DNA from: Chryseobacterium gwangjuense | GTDB lineage: Bacteria > Bacteroidota > Bacteroidia > Flavobacteriales > Weeksellaceae | Assembly (NCBI RefSeq): GCF_021311115.1 | Contig: NZ_JAJTNP010000001.1 | Coordinates: forward strand, 310,001 to 374,000 | Direction of reading: 5' to 3' | Length of the DNA: 64,000 nt | Shown here: positions 8,844 through 17,233 of the stretch, one piece after another | How positions within the stretch are numbered: the stretch's first letter is position 1 | Layout: every line of letters starts with the position of its first letter | Notes under the pieces: generated by a model | The model's input: only the letters and a program-made list of their open reading frames with translations | What the model was told of the DNA's origin: nothing | Database searches by the model: none | Program-made: the position numbers and the translations under genes

Positions 8844-10343
8844 ATGAAAAGTTTAGACATTCATAAAAGTGAATATTTAAAACAGTTTGAAACTCAAACT
8901 TACGGAAGAAATCTTTTCAGAACGCAGGAAGAAGAGAGATTAGATGCTCCGAACGAGGAGTGTGGTATCTTCGGAATGTATTCTGATAACGATTTGGATA
9001 CGTTTTCTCTTTCACAATTCGGACTTTTTGCACTTCAGCACAGAGGTCAGGAAGCTTGTGGTATTTCTGTTCTAAAAGACGGAAAAATCACCAATATGAA
9101 AGATGAAGGGTTGGTTTTAGACGTTTATAAAGAGATCGCAGATCCTGAAACTTTTATGGGAAATTCTGCAATCGGACACACTCGTTATACGACTGCAGGA
9201 GATAAGAAAAAGTATAATTTCCAGCCATTTTTCGCCAAAAACGAATATGACCAGATTATCCTTTCGATTGCACACAACGGTAACCTTACCAATGCAAAAG
9301 AACTGAAAGCTGAATTGGAAGCTGAAGGTGTTGTTTTCAGAGCAACTTCAGATTCTGAGGTTATCTTAAGATTAATTCAAAAAAATCTTGATTTAGGTCT
9401 TCGTGGAGCGATCAAAGCAACGATGGAAAAAATTGAAGGAGCCTATTCAGTTGTAGGGATGACGAGAAATAAATTCTTTGCATTCAGAGATTTCAACGGA
9501 ATCAGACCTTTGGTTTTAGGAGCAATTAACGAAAATTCTTACGTGGTTGCTTCAGAATCTGTAGCTTTAGATGCAGTTGGAGCACAATATGTTCGTGATA
9601 TTTTACCGGGAGAAATCATTTACACCAATGAAAATGAGCCTGGAAAATTACATTCAATCATGGTGGATGAAGAAAAAGCTAAGCAAAGAATCTGCTCATT
9701 CGAGTATATTTATTTTGCAAGACCTGACTCTTCTTTAGAAAATATCAACGTTTACGAAATCAGAGAAAAATCTGGTGAAAAAATCTGGGAACAGTCTCCT
9801 GTAGAAGCTGATCTGGTAATTGGAGTTCCTGATTCAGGAGTTCCGGCTGCTATTGGATTTTCTAAAGCTTCGGGAATTCCTTTCCGTCCGGTTTTGATTA
9901 AAAACAGATATATCGGAAGAAGTTTCATCGTACCGACTCAGGAAATGAGAGAAAGGGTAGTGAACTTAAAATTGAATCCGATTATTTCCGAAATCAAAGG
10001 TAAAAGAGTAGTGATCATCGACGATTCTATCGTTCGTGGAACTACTTCTAAAAGATTGGTTAAAATCCTTAAAGATGCAGGCGTGAAGGAAATCCACTTC
10101 AGAAGTGTTTCTCCACCAATTATCGCCCCTTGTTATTTAGGAATCGACACGCCGTCTAAAGATGATTTGATTTCTGCCAATATGACGACTGAAGAACTTA
10201 GAAATTATTTAGGAGTAGATTCTTTAGAATTCTTAAGTATCGATAATCTAAAAGTTATTTTAGGTTCTGCTAACCATTGCTTCGGATGTTTCACAGAGGA
10301 ATATCCTGTAGGAAAAGGAGAAGAATTGGAATTATTTAATTAA
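8844..10343 (+). CDS. purF: Amidophosphoribosyltransferase
   Basis: A 499-residue enzyme that catalyses the first committed step of purine synthesis (PRPP + glutamine to phosphoribosylamine). The N-terminal glutaminase has its nucleophile at Cys40 in EECGIFG, followed by LQHRGQEACGI and GHTRYTTAG. Cys40 must become the N-terminus, so residues 1-39 are an unusually long propeptide; the B. subtilis one has 11 residues. The C-terminal phosphoribosyltransferase domain contains the PRPP loop VVIIDDSIVRGTTSKR. A strong bidirectional terminator follows. Confidence 0.95.
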   Translation: MKSLDIHKSEYLKQFETQTYGRNLFRTQEEERLDAPNEECGIFGMYSDNDLDTFSLSQFGLFALQHRGQEACGISVLKDGKITNMKDEGLVLDVYKEIADPETFMGNSAIGHTRYTTAGDKKKYNFQPFFAKNEYDQIILSIAHNGNLTNAKELKAELEAEGVVFRATSDSEVILRLIQKNLDLGLRGAIKATMEKIEGAYSVVGMTRNKFFAFRDFNGIRPLVLGAINENSYVVASESVALDAVGAQYVRDILPGEIIYTNENEPGKLHSIMVDEEKAKQRICSFEYIYFARPDSSLENINVYEIREKSGEKIWEQSPVEADLVIGVPDSGVPAAIGFSKASGIPFRPVLIKNRYIGRSFIVPTQEMRERVVNLKLNPIISEIKGKRVVIIDDSIVRGTTSKRLVKILKDAGVKEIHFRSVSPPIIAPCYLGIDTPSKDDLISANMTTEELRNYLGVDSLEFLSIDNLKVILGSANHCFGCFTEEYPVGKGEELELFN

Positions 10344-10360
10344 TTCTTTGATACATAAAA

Positions 10361-10390
10361 AAATGTCAGACTTAAAATTAAGTCTGACAT
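10361..10390. terminator. Bidirectional terminator between purF and the first OmpA/PorT-like barrel gene
   Basis: A perfect 14-bp inverted repeat (AATGTCAGACTTAA, AA loop, TTAAGTCTGACATT) flanked by A and T runs on both sides, so it can stop both converging transcripts. A nearly identical hairpin occurs at 11137-11167. Confidence 0.9.
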
Positions 10391-10411
10391 TTTTTATTGA
10401 AACTAATTTGT

Positions 10412-10987
10412 TTAGAATTTATAAGCGATACCTACTTGGAATACGCTGTTTCTGATTGCATCAGAAGGATTGTTTTCAACAATATCAGTAGCTCCGGCAA
10501 CAAATCTTGCAGTAACTCCAAATCCTTGCGCAATATAATAACCTGCTCCTATTCCAACACCAAAGTCAAATCCTTTGTAAAATTGATCTACATCTACAGA
10601 ACCTCCGTCTCCTTTCATTTTTCTACTAATTGCAAAGCTAAATTGAGGTCCAGCTTCCAAATAGAATTCAGGAAGAACATTATACTGTAACATTACAGGA
10701 ATAGAGATATAATCAAGGTTTAATCTTACATCTGAAAAATCCTTACTTTTCGCTCCCATTCCGTTATACAAAACTTCCGGTTGTACACTGAAAGAAGATG
10801 CTACCGGAATATTGGCAAATACACCTGCATAAAGTCCAGCTTTTGCTTTCGCATCATCATTAATAGAAGCTACGTTAAGACCTGCTTTTACACCAAATGA
10901 TACTGGAGAAGATGAAGATTTTGCCTTTTCTTGAGCAAATGTTAAAGAACTGATTGCAATAGCAATTCCTAAGATTAATTTTTTCAT
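10412..10987 (-). CDS. Outer-membrane beta-barrel protein (PorT-like family), copy 1
   Basis: A 191-residue protein with signal peptide MKKLILGIAIAISSLTFAQ. An eight-stranded-barrel pattern follows: alternating beta strands such as SFGVKAGLNVASI, FSVQPEVLYNGMG, YISIPVMLQYNV, FYLEAGPQFSF, DFGVGIGAGYYI. It ends in an aromatic residue (VGIAYKF), as BAM substrates do. It belongs to the outer-membrane beta-barrel family common in Bacteroidota; the role may be structural or small-molecule passage. The next gene on the same strand (11210-11872) is a clear paralogue, so this pair arose by tandem duplication. Confidence 0.85.
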   Translation of the reverse strand: MKKLILGIAIAISSLTFAQEKAKSSSSPVSFGVKAGLNVASINDDAKAKAGLYAGVFANIPVASSFSVQPEVLYNGMGAKSKDFSDVRLNLDYISIPVMLQYNVLPEFYLEAGPQFSFAISRKMKGDGGSVDVDQFYKGFDFGVGIGAGYYIAQGFGVTARFVAGATDIVENNPSDAIRNSVFQVGIAYKF

Positions 10988-11136
10988 AATTATTATTTTT
11001 AAATATTTTCAAACTTTAATCATCAAATTTCTTGCCAAAATTTATTAATTTTAATTATTATCTTTAATAAAACACTTATATTTTATCAAAAACAAAACTT
11101 ATTTAATGTTTTTTATTTTCACTTATCACCTATAAA

Positions 11137-11167
11137 AATGTCAGACTTAAAAATTAAGCCTGACATT
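11137..11167 (-). terminator. Duplicate of the 10361 terminator, downstream of barrel copy 2
   Basis: The same AATGTCAGACTTAA-type hairpin as at 10361-10390, with a 3-nt loop and one substitution. The change gives a G-U pair in the minus-strand RNA but an A-C mismatch in the plus-strand RNA, so it should work mainly for the minus-strand gene. Confidence 0.8.
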
Positions 11168-11209
11168 TTTTATTGAAATTAAAATTTGTTCTTGAAATAA
11201 ATCTGAGAT

Positions 11210-11872
11210 CTAGAATTTAAATGCCAATCCAACCTGGAAAACATTGTTTCTAATCGCATCAGATCCACTTGGTCTGTCTTTAGCAACATCTGTTACACCA
11301 GCAACATATCTCGCTGTAAGACCAATATTATCTGTGAAATAATATCCTGCTCCAATACCGATACCAAAATTGAAGGTGTTCATATTATCTTTGTTGATAT
11401 CTTCAGTTCCGCTGGTTGTAGTCGTGTTACCTCCAATAACCGTTGTTTGGTCATACTTTTCTTTTGCAGTAACGTTAAAACCAAACTCAGGACCTGCTTC
11501 TAAATAGAAGTTCGGAACGAAATTGTACTGGAACATCACCGGTACAGTAATATATCCTAAATCTGTTGTATACGATCTTTTAACACTGTTGTTAGCGTCA
11601 ACTACATTATTGTATACCGCTTTACTTCCGTACTGGCTATACAAAACTTCTGGCTGAATGCTGAATGAACTAGCAACCGGAATATTAGCAAAAACACCTG
11701 CATTAAAACCAATTTTTGATTTTTGATCATCTAATCCTTCATCTTTAGAAAGTGAAGAAACGTTCATACCGGCTTTTACACCAAATGAAACCGGACTAGA
11801 TGAAGATTTTGCCTGTTGTGCAAATGCTAATGAGCTAGCCGTAACTGCTAATCCTAAAATTAACTTTTTCAT
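11210..11872 (-). CDS. Outer-membrane beta-barrel protein (PorT-like family), copy 2
   Basis: A 220-residue paralogue of the preceding gene. The two share the signal peptide (MKKLILGLAVTASSLAFAQ), the segment QAKSSSSPVSFGVKAG, the strand VFANIPVASSFSIQPEVLYS, the strand FYLEAGPEFGF and the C-terminal SDAIRNNVFQVGLAFKF. It has a longer extracellular-type loop around residues 130-155 (GGNTTTTSGTEDINKDN), the kind of loop that diverges between barrel copies. It carries its own terminator (11137-11167), a duplicate of the neighbour's. Confidence 0.86.
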   Translation of the reverse strand: MKKLILGLAVTASSLAFAQQAKSSSSPVSFGVKAGMNVSSLSKDEGLDDQKSKIGFNAGVFANIPVASSFSIQPEVLYSQYGSKAVYNNVVDANNSVKRSYTTDLGYITVPVMFQYNFVPNFYLEAGPEFGFNVTAKEKYDQTTVIGGNTTTTSGTEDINKDNMNTFNFGIGIGAGYYFTDNIGLTARYVAGVTDVAKDRPSGSDAIRNNVFQVGLAFKF

Positions 11873-11990
11873 AACTTTAATTTTTTTAATATTTACTACT
11901 TTATAATTTTAAACTTTACTACTGCCTGAATTTTCATCAGACGGGGAGTATCTTTCAAATTGCTTGCCAAAATCAAAATCGAAAAAAAAA

Positions 11991-12022
11991 GCAATAAAAA
12001 ACCGTCGGAATTCCCAACGGTT
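11991..12022 (-). terminator. Terminator of aroB
   Basis: In the minus-strand transcript AACCGTTGG pairs with CCGACGGTT around a GAATT loop, followed by a run of six T. It lies about 110 bp after the aroB stop. Confidence 0.75.
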
Positions 12023-12135
12023 AAAAATTATATAAAACTGATATTCAGTAAAATAAAAATTAAAACAAAATAATGTTTAGAATAATTCTAAATTTATTTT
12101 TTCATTAAAAACAGCTTAAAATTTATGCGAAAAAA

Positions 12136-13182
12136 CTAGGCATTATTCAATTTTCTATAGAATTTTAACGATTCTGCTATGTTATTTTGACTGCACTGAT
12201 GATCAAAAGTACATGAACCAATTCCTGAGAGTAAAGAAAAATTGATTTTACTGTCTACGTTTTTCTTATCATTTAATAATAAGGCAAAAATATCTTCATC
12301 CTTAAAATCACTAATATCTAAATAAGGATAATGCTTCTGAACATTTTCTATAATAATTTGAGAGTCTTCCTGTGACAGTAATCCTTCAAGATAGGAGAGG
12401 TGTGCTTCACAAATTGTTCCGGCAGCTACTGCTTCCCCATGAAGAATAGGATTTCCCTGTTCAAGACATAAGCTTTCAATAGCATGACCTATCGTATGAG
12501 CAAAGTTTAATGTTTTTCTAATATTTTTCTCATGAAAATCCTGATCTACAACATTCTGCTTGATATTCATTGAAGTCTGGATATGAGGAATTACACTTTC
12601 AATATCCAATTTATTGATACGGATAAGGTTTTCCCAATGGTTTTTATCTGCAATCAGTCCATGTTTCAGCATTTCTGCAAAACCGCTTCTCAATTCTTTA
12701 AAAGGAAGAGTTTCTAAAAACTTTGGATACACAAAAATCTGTTCAGGGAAAGTGAAAGTTCCCACCATATTTTTAAAATGCATTAAGTCAATTCCTGTTT
12801 TTCCTCCTATAGAAGCATCACACATCGATAGAAGAGTCGTAGGAATATTGATAAACTGAATCCCTCTTTTGTAGGTAGAAGCTACAAAACCTCCCATATC
12901 TGTAATTACACCGCCTCCTAAATTGATTACCAATGCTTTTCTGTCCGCCTGCATTTCCGTCAAAATTTCCCAAAGCTGGTTCGCCGTTTGAATATTTTTC
13001 ATTTCTTCTCCGGCTTCTATCTCCAAAATTTCAAATCCCAAATCCGTCTCCATATTTCCTAAAAGAATAGGAAGACAATATTCATGAGTATTTTCATCGA
13101 CCAGGATAAAAATTTTACTAAACGATTTTTCGTGTAAGAATTCGTTTAATTGAGAAAAATTATCATTTAATATTGTTATCAT
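12136..13182 (-). CDS. aroB: 3-Dehydroquinate synthase
   Basis: A 348-residue NAD- and metal-dependent enzyme that converts DAHP to 3-dehydroquinate, step two of the shikimate pathway. Visible signatures are INLGGGVITDMGGFVASTYK (dinucleotide site), IPTTLLSMCDASIGGKTGID, and the metal ligands in GFAEMLKHG, LNFAHTIGHAIE and LHGEAVAAG. An upstream ATG at 13224 would add 14 residues but overlaps the -7 box at 13222-13229; the ATG at 13182 (MITILNDN) fits promoter and family length better. It is divergent from the pseudouridine synthase gene. Confidence 0.94.
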   Translation of the reverse strand: MITILNDNFSQLNEFLHEKSFSKIFILVDENTHEYCLPILLGNMETDLGFEILEIEAGEEMKNIQTANQLWEILTEMQADRKALVINLGGGVITDMGGFVASTYKRGIQFINIPTTLLSMCDASIGGKTGIDLMHFKNMVGTFTFPEQIFVYPKFLETLPFKELRSGFAEMLKHGLIADKNHWENLIRINKLDIESVIPHIQTSMNIKQNVVDQDFHEKNIRKTLNFAHTIGHAIESLCLEQGNPILHGEAVAAGTICEAHLSYLEGLLSQEDSQIIIENVQKHYPYLDISDFKDEDIFALLLNDKKNVDSKINFSLLSGIGSCTFDHQCSQNNIAESLKFYRKLNNA

Positions 13183-13221
13183 TTTCAGAATTTCTATAAG
13201 GTTAATTGTAAAACAATATTG

Positions 13222-13270
13222 CAAAGTTATGATTCTTAATTTTTAACTCGTTATTAAATTACTATCTTTG
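13222..13270. promoter_or_regulatory. Divergent -7 boxes of aroB (minus) and the pseudouridine synthase gene (plus)
   Basis: Minus strand: TAACTTTG (plus-strand 13222-13229) precedes aroB. Plus strand: TATCTTTG (13263-13270) precedes the ATG at 13285. Both match TAnnTTTG. The -33 boxes are weak T-runs. The two promoters are back-to-back within about 50 bp. Confidence 0.6.
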
Positions 13271-13284
13271 CACAAATATTTAGC

Positions 13285-14436
13285 ATGAGCAGAGACAATA
13301 ATTCAGGAAGACCAAAGAAACCAAGAAGTTCAACAAGAAATAATTCTGATGATTCTCGTGCTTCAAGATCAGGAAATTCTTCTGGTTCAAAACCTTTCAA
13401 AAAGTCTTTTCCTAAAGCAGGAGAAAGAAATTCAGATTCCAGAAATAGTGGTGGTACAAGTTACCAAGACAGAATGGATAAGAAGTTTGGAAAAACTGAA
13501 AAAACAGACTTTGTTACCAATTCGAGTGAAGAGAGAAAAACTTTTGGAAAATCTGCACCTAAAAGAGGAGGAAGCAGACCTAATACCTTTGATACAAGAG
13601 ATAAGTATGAAAGAGGTAGCTTAAAATATGGAAGAAGACCGGGAAGTTCAGATGACAGAAACCAAGACGGTGCAAAATCTTTCGTACAAAAAAGAAGGCT
13701 GAACAAAATTGACAAAGACATTCATAAAGATACTATTCGTCTTAATAAATATATTGCTAATTCAGGAATTTGCAGCAGAAGAGAAGCTGATGAACTGATC
13801 ACTCAAGGTTTAGTTGAAGTAAACGGAAAAGTGGTAACTGAAATGGGATATCAGGTTCAGAAAATAGATAAAGTAGTTTTTGACGGACAAAATATCACTC
13901 CTGAAAAACCGGTTTATGTACTTTTGAATAAACCTAAAGGATATATTTCTACTACAAAAGATGATAAAGCGAGAAAAACTGTAATGGATTTGGTAGCCAA
14001 TGCTTCTCCTTATCGTGTTTTTCCTGTTGGAAGACTAGACAGATCTACAACAGGGGTTATTCTTTTAACGAATGACGGGCACATGACGAAGAAATTGACT
14101 CACCCGTCTTTTGATGCGAAAAAGATTTACCATGTAACGTTGGATAAAAAACTGACGCATGAAGATATGAAACTCATTGTAGAAGGAATTCGTCTGGATG
14201 AAGGAGTTGCTGTTGTAGATCAGATTTCTTTCATTGAAGGAAAACCGAAAAATGAAGTGGGTATTGAGATTCACATCGGTTGGAACCGTGTTATCAGAAG
14301 AATCTTCCAACGATTAGGATATGAAGTGGAAGCTTTAGACAGAGTAATGTTTGCAGGATTAACGAAGAAGAATATCAAAAGAGGACACTGGAGAATTCTT
14401 ACAGATCAGGAAGTTAACAATCTTAAAATGCTTTAA
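13285..14436 (+). CDS. rRNA pseudouridine synthase (RsuA/RluB family) with long basic N-terminal extension
   Basis: A 383-residue protein. Residues 1-145 are a low-complexity Ser/Arg/Lys/Gly/Asn-rich tail, as often seen on Bacteroidota RNA-binding proteins. An S4 RNA-binding domain follows at about 149-195 (LNKYIANSGICSRREADELI). The catalytic domain starts at VYVLLNKPKGYISTTKD and contains the pseudouridine-synthase motif VGRLDRSTTGVILLTNDG, whose aspartate is the nucleophile. The family modifies 16S or 23S rRNA; the exact position cannot be told. A terminator hairpin follows at 14461-14495. Confidence 0.92.
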   Translation: MSRDNNSGRPKKPRSSTRNNSDDSRASRSGNSSGSKPFKKSFPKAGERNSDSRNSGGTSYQDRMDKKFGKTEKTDFVTNSSEERKTFGKSAPKRGGSRPNTFDTRDKYERGSLKYGRRPGSSDDRNQDGAKSFVQKRRLNKIDKDIHKDTIRLNKYIANSGICSRREADELITQGLVEVNGKVVTEMGYQVQKIDKVVFDGQNITPEKPVYVLLNKPKGYISTTKDDKARKTVMDLVANASPYRVFPVGRLDRSTTGVILLTNDGHMTKKLTHPSFDAKKIYHVTLDKKLTHEDMKLIVEGIRLDEGVAVVDQISFIEGKPKNEVGIEIHIGWNRVIRRIFQRLGYEVEALDRVMFAGLTKKNIKRGHWRILTDQEVNNLKML

Positions 14437-14460
14437 TTAAAAGCTTTTAAGTCCGAAATA

Positions 14461-14495
14461 AAAAAAGGTGTTGAATATTTTCAACGCCTTTTTTG
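14461..14495 (+). terminator. Terminator of the pseudouridine synthase gene
   Basis: AAAAAAGGTGTTGAA and TTCAACGCCTTTTTT form a stem (one G-U pair) around a 4-nt loop, ending in a T run, 25 bp after the stop codon. Confidence 0.85.
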
Positions 14496-14530
14496 TTATG
14501 AATTTGTCATTCTATAAAGAAAATAAGAAA

Positions 14531-14600
14531 GCTTCGACTCCGCTAGTTGGTAAAACTTACGAAATAGTATTAGTGTTGCCAGGCTGAGCGGAGTCGAAGC
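14531..14600. repeat. Palindromic intergenic repeat (GCTTCGACTCCGCT arms)
   Basis: Perfect 14-bp inverted arms, GCTTCGACTCCGCT (14531-14544) and AGCGGAGTCGAAGC (14587-14600), around a 42-bp loop. The words CTGAGCGGAGTCGAAG are a familiar dispersed intergenic repeat in several bacterial lineages. It lies 15 bp from the end of the nicotinamidase gene and may also act as its terminator. Confidence 0.6.
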
Positions 14601-14615
14601 CTTTAATATAAAAAA

Positions 14616-15221
14616 CTATCCCAAAACAGTCACGCCTTTTTGAATCATCTCATAAATGGCATCTCTTCCGTTCTCCGGTTTCACGTTAACAGCACGCGTT
14701 CCGTTGAAATGCAGACACGTTATATATCCGTTTGCCACTGCATCTGTACATGTAAATTTCACGCAATAATCCATTGCTAGCCCTACGATCTCAACCAATT
14801 GAATTTCATGATATTTTAAAAAATCATCTAAACCAGTTTTCATGAAGTGATTATTATCCTGAAAACCGCTGTAACTGTCGATTTCCGTGTTCTTACCTTT
14901 CTGAATAATATGAGTCACTTTATCTCTGTTCAGATCTTTATGGAACTCTGCCCCAAAAGTTCCTTGCACACAGTGATCCGGCCACATAAACTGAGGAACA
15001 CCATTTAAAATAATGCTTTCTCCTACTTTTCTGCCATTATTACTTGCAAAACTTTTGTGATCTGCAGGATGCCAATCCTGTGTAAGAACAATTTGATCAT
15101 ATTCATTTTCTTCCATCAGAAGATTGATATAAGGAATTACTTCATTTGCTCCCGGAACAGCCAATGCACCTCCTTCACAAAAATCATTCTGTACATCGAC
15201 TATTATTAATGCTTTTTTCAT
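14616..15221 (-). CDS. pncA: Bifunctional nicotinamidase/pyrazinamidase
   Basis: A 201-residue cysteine hydrolase of the isochorismatase fold that converts nicotinamide to nicotinate for NAD salvage. The catalytic triad is visible: Asp9 in LIIVDVQNDF, the lysine in THIIQKGKN, and the cysteine in GLAMDYCVKFT. Metal ligands are in QDWHPADHKSF. The length is typical. Its 5' flank (15231-15310) belongs to an imperfect repeat that recurs after the neighbouring helicase gene. Confidence 0.94.
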   Translation of the reverse strand: MKKALIIVDVQNDFCEGGALAVPGANEVIPYINLLMEENEYDQIVLTQDWHPADHKSFASNNGRKVGESIILNGVPQFMWPDHCVQGTFGAEFHKDLNRDKVTHIIQKGKNTEIDSYSGFQDNNHFMKTGLDDFLKYHEIQLVEIVGLAMDYCVKFTCTDAVANGYITCLHFNGTRAVNVKPENGRDAIYEMIQKGVTVLG

Positions 15222-15224
15222 ATT

Positions 15225-15310
15225 TTAAAATTCTCGAATTTTTGATAAATTTACAAAAACTAATCCTCAAAAATTTGCCCAAAACTGAATTTTCGGACAA
15301 ATCGGCATTT
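15225..15310. repeat. Imperfect direct repeat, copy A (pncA 5' region)
   Basis: About 80 bp beginning TTTTAAAATTCTCGAATT and ending near GGACAAATCGGC. It matches 16588-16672 in the same orientation with scattered substitutions and a few indels. The pair flanks the DEAD-box helicase gene. Confidence 0.65.
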
Positions 15311-15364
15311 TAATAATAAAACCCAATCGTTTTTTCCTATTCCGGATATACCATATCAATAGCT

Positions 15365-15372
15365 TATCTTTG
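15365..15372 (+). promoter_or_regulatory. -7 box of the DEAD-box helicase gene
   Basis: TATCTTTG matches TAnnTTTG, 16 bp before the ATG at 15389. The upstream -33 region is only a T run. Confidence 0.55.
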
Positions 15373-15388
15373 CATTAAATAAGTTTTT

Positions 15389-16531
15389 ATGTCATTTGAA
15401 TCTTTAGGATTATCACACAATATTATTCGTTCCGTTAAAAAATTGGGGTATTTGAAGCCATTTCCAATCCAGGAACAGGCTGTTCCCGTTATTTTACAAG
15501 GAAAAGACCTGATGGGAATTGCACAGACCGGTTCCGGAAAAACAGCTTGTTTTGTGATGCCAATTTTAGAAAAATTACAGAATGAAGAAGTTAAAAAAGA
15601 TCGAAATGTTCAGGTTTTAATATTGGTTCCTACCCGTGAATTGGCCATTCAGATTGACGAAGTTTTTAAAGCTTTTACAGAGAACCTGAAGCGTGACATC
15701 CGTACCATGGCTGTTTACGGAGGGGTTTCCATCAATCCGCAAATGAAAGGAATGTTTGGGGTGGAAGTTCTTATTGCAACACCCGGTCGTTTATTGGACT
15801 TAATTGATCACAATGCTTTGAGCATCTCCAGAATTCAGCATTTGGTGATTGACGAAGCAGACAAAATGTTTCAATTAGGTTTCGGCGAGGAAATGAATAA
15901 GCTTTTTGCGATGATGCCTGTAGCAAAGCAAACTACTTTATTTTCGGCAACTTTAAATGACAAAGTTTCCGAAATGAAGGAACGTTTATCAATCAATCCT
16001 ACGATTATTGAAATCAAAAAAGAAGAAGTTGAAATTGATAATATCGAGCAGTTGGCTTATCATGTTGCTCCTGAGAATAAAGGTCCTTTTTTACGATATT
16101 TAATTAAGGAAAAAAATATTGAAAAAGCTATAATTTTTGTTTCATCTACAAGATCTGCAGATAATCTGGTAGAAAAACTGAAAAAGAATAAAATCAAAGC
16201 GGTTGCCATTCACAGTCAGAAATCGCAGGGTGCGCGTAGAAATAATCTGGAAGAATTTAAAGGAAAAGGCGCTCAGATCCTGGTTGCTACGGATTTAATT
16301 GGTCGTGGAATCCATATTGAAGCTTTGCCTTACGTTATCAATTATGAGCTGCCGCGTTCGCCTTTAGATTATGTCCACCGTATCGGTAGAACCGGACGTG
16401 CCCATGAGAAGGGAACCGCCATTAGTATCCTTACCGATGATGAATTACAGCATTTCCGCGTGATTCAAAAGAAAATGGGAAAGAAAGTTACTTTGCAAAG
16501 AACTGAGGATATCAATTTACACGGTTATTAA
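15389..16531 (+). CDS. DEAD-box ATP-dependent RNA helicase
   Basis: A 380-residue minimal helicase core with all SF2 DEAD motifs in order: Q motif (GYLKPFPIQEQAVP), Walker A AQTGSGKT, PTRELAIQ, TPGRLLDL, VIDEADKM, SAT (FSATLND), then domain 2 with IIFVSSTRSA, VATDLIGRGI and HRIGRTGR. It lacks the long basic C-terminal tail of many Bacteroidota RhlE-type helicases. It probably unwinds structured RNA in ribosome assembly or mRNA decay, or at low temperature. It ends in a strong terminator. Confidence 0.94.
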   Translation: MSFESLGLSHNIIRSVKKLGYLKPFPIQEQAVPVILQGKDLMGIAQTGSGKTACFVMPILEKLQNEEVKKDRNVQVLILVPTRELAIQIDEVFKAFTENLKRDIRTMAVYGGVSINPQMKGMFGVEVLIATPGRLLDLIDHNALSISRIQHLVIDEADKMFQLGFGEEMNKLFAMMPVAKQTTLFSATLNDKVSEMKERLSINPTIIEIKKEEVEIDNIEQLAYHVAPENKGPFLRYLIKEKNIEKAIIFVSSTRSADNLVEKLKKNKIKAVAIHSQKSQGARRNNLEEFKGKGAQILVATDLIGRGIHIEALPYVINYELPRSPLDYVHRIGRTGRAHEKGTAISILTDDELQHFRVIQKKMGKKVTLQRTEDINLHGY

Positions 16532-16550
16532 TAGCTGACTTTACATAATA

Positions 16551-16585
16551 AAGGCTTCAATTTTTATAGAATTGAAGCTTTTTTT
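16551..16585 (+). terminator. Terminator of the DEAD-box helicase gene
   Basis: AAGGCTTCAATT and AATTGAAGCTT pair around a 7-nt loop and are followed by a T run, about 20 bp after the stop codon. Confidence 0.85.
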
Positions 16586-16587
16586 GT

Positions 16588-16672
16588 GTTTAAAATTCTT
16601 GAATTTTTGATACATTTACAAAACTAATCCTCAATAAATTGTCTCAAATTAAAGCATTAGACAAATCAGTAA
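16588..16672. repeat. Imperfect direct repeat, copy B
   Basis: It shares with 15225-15310 the words TTTAAAATTCT, GAATTTTTGATA, ATTTACAAAA, CTAATCCTCAA and GACAAATC in the same order and spacing. It lies between the helicase terminator and the YfiT-like gene. Confidence 0.65.
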
Positions 16673-16696
16673 TCTTTTAAATCATCAAAATTGTTT

Positions 16697-17233
16697 ATGA
16701 GTAATTTAGATCAAAAAAAATTTCCGATAGGTCAGTTTCTGCAACCCGAAATTATAAGCACTGAGAAACTATCAGAATTTATCAATGTGATCAGCGATTT
16801 TCCGAAAAGATTAAAAAAACTAGTCGAAAACTGGTCAGATGAACAACTGGATACGCCTTACAGAGAAGGTGGATGGACGGTACGACAACTTATCAATCAC
16901 CTTGCAGATAGCCATATCAATAGTTTTACAAGATTCAAACTTGCTTTAACAGAGGAAAACCCTACCATAAAACCTTATGACGAAGCAAAATGGGCTGAGC
17001 TTGCCGATAGTGCAACAATGCCTATCAAATCTTCTTTAAAAATGCTTAAAGGAACTCATCAAAGATGGACTGTCTTGCTAAAAAGTCTGTCTGAAGAACA
17101 ATTAAACAGAACCTTTCATCATCCTGAGCAAAATACCGATTATGATTTAAAAAACTGCCTTGCCTTATACGCTTGGCATTGTAATCATCATTTTGCACAT
17201 ATTGAAAATTTGAAGAACGAAAAAGGTTGGTAA
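16697..17233 (+). CDS. YfiT-family putative bacillithiol S-transferase (DinB-like)
   Basis: A 178-residue DinB-like four-helix protein close to YfiT/BstA, metal-dependent enzymes that conjugate bacillithiol to electrophiles. The metal histidines are in GGWTVRQLINHLADSH and WHCNHHFAHI. A TTG two codons upstream is in frame, but ATG at 16697 (MSNLDQKK) is the natural start. The next gene overlaps its stop. The nearby YtxJ gene, linked to bacillithiol in Firmicutes, supports the reading. Confidence 0.87.
   Translation: MSNLDQKKFPIGQFLQPEIISTEKLSEFINVISDFPKRLKKLVENWSDEQLDTPYREGGWTVRQLINHLADSHINSFTRFKLALTEENPTIKPYDEAKWAELADSATMPIKSSLKMLKGTHQRWTVLLKSLSEEQLNRTFHHPEQNTDYDLKNCLALYAWHCNHHFAHIENLKNEKGW

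Noticed and set aside
13349..14310. Overlapping frames inside the pseudouridine synthase gene
   Set aside because: The low-complexity N-terminal extension and codon pattern create long frames on both strands; only the S4/pseudouridine synthase frame is conserved.
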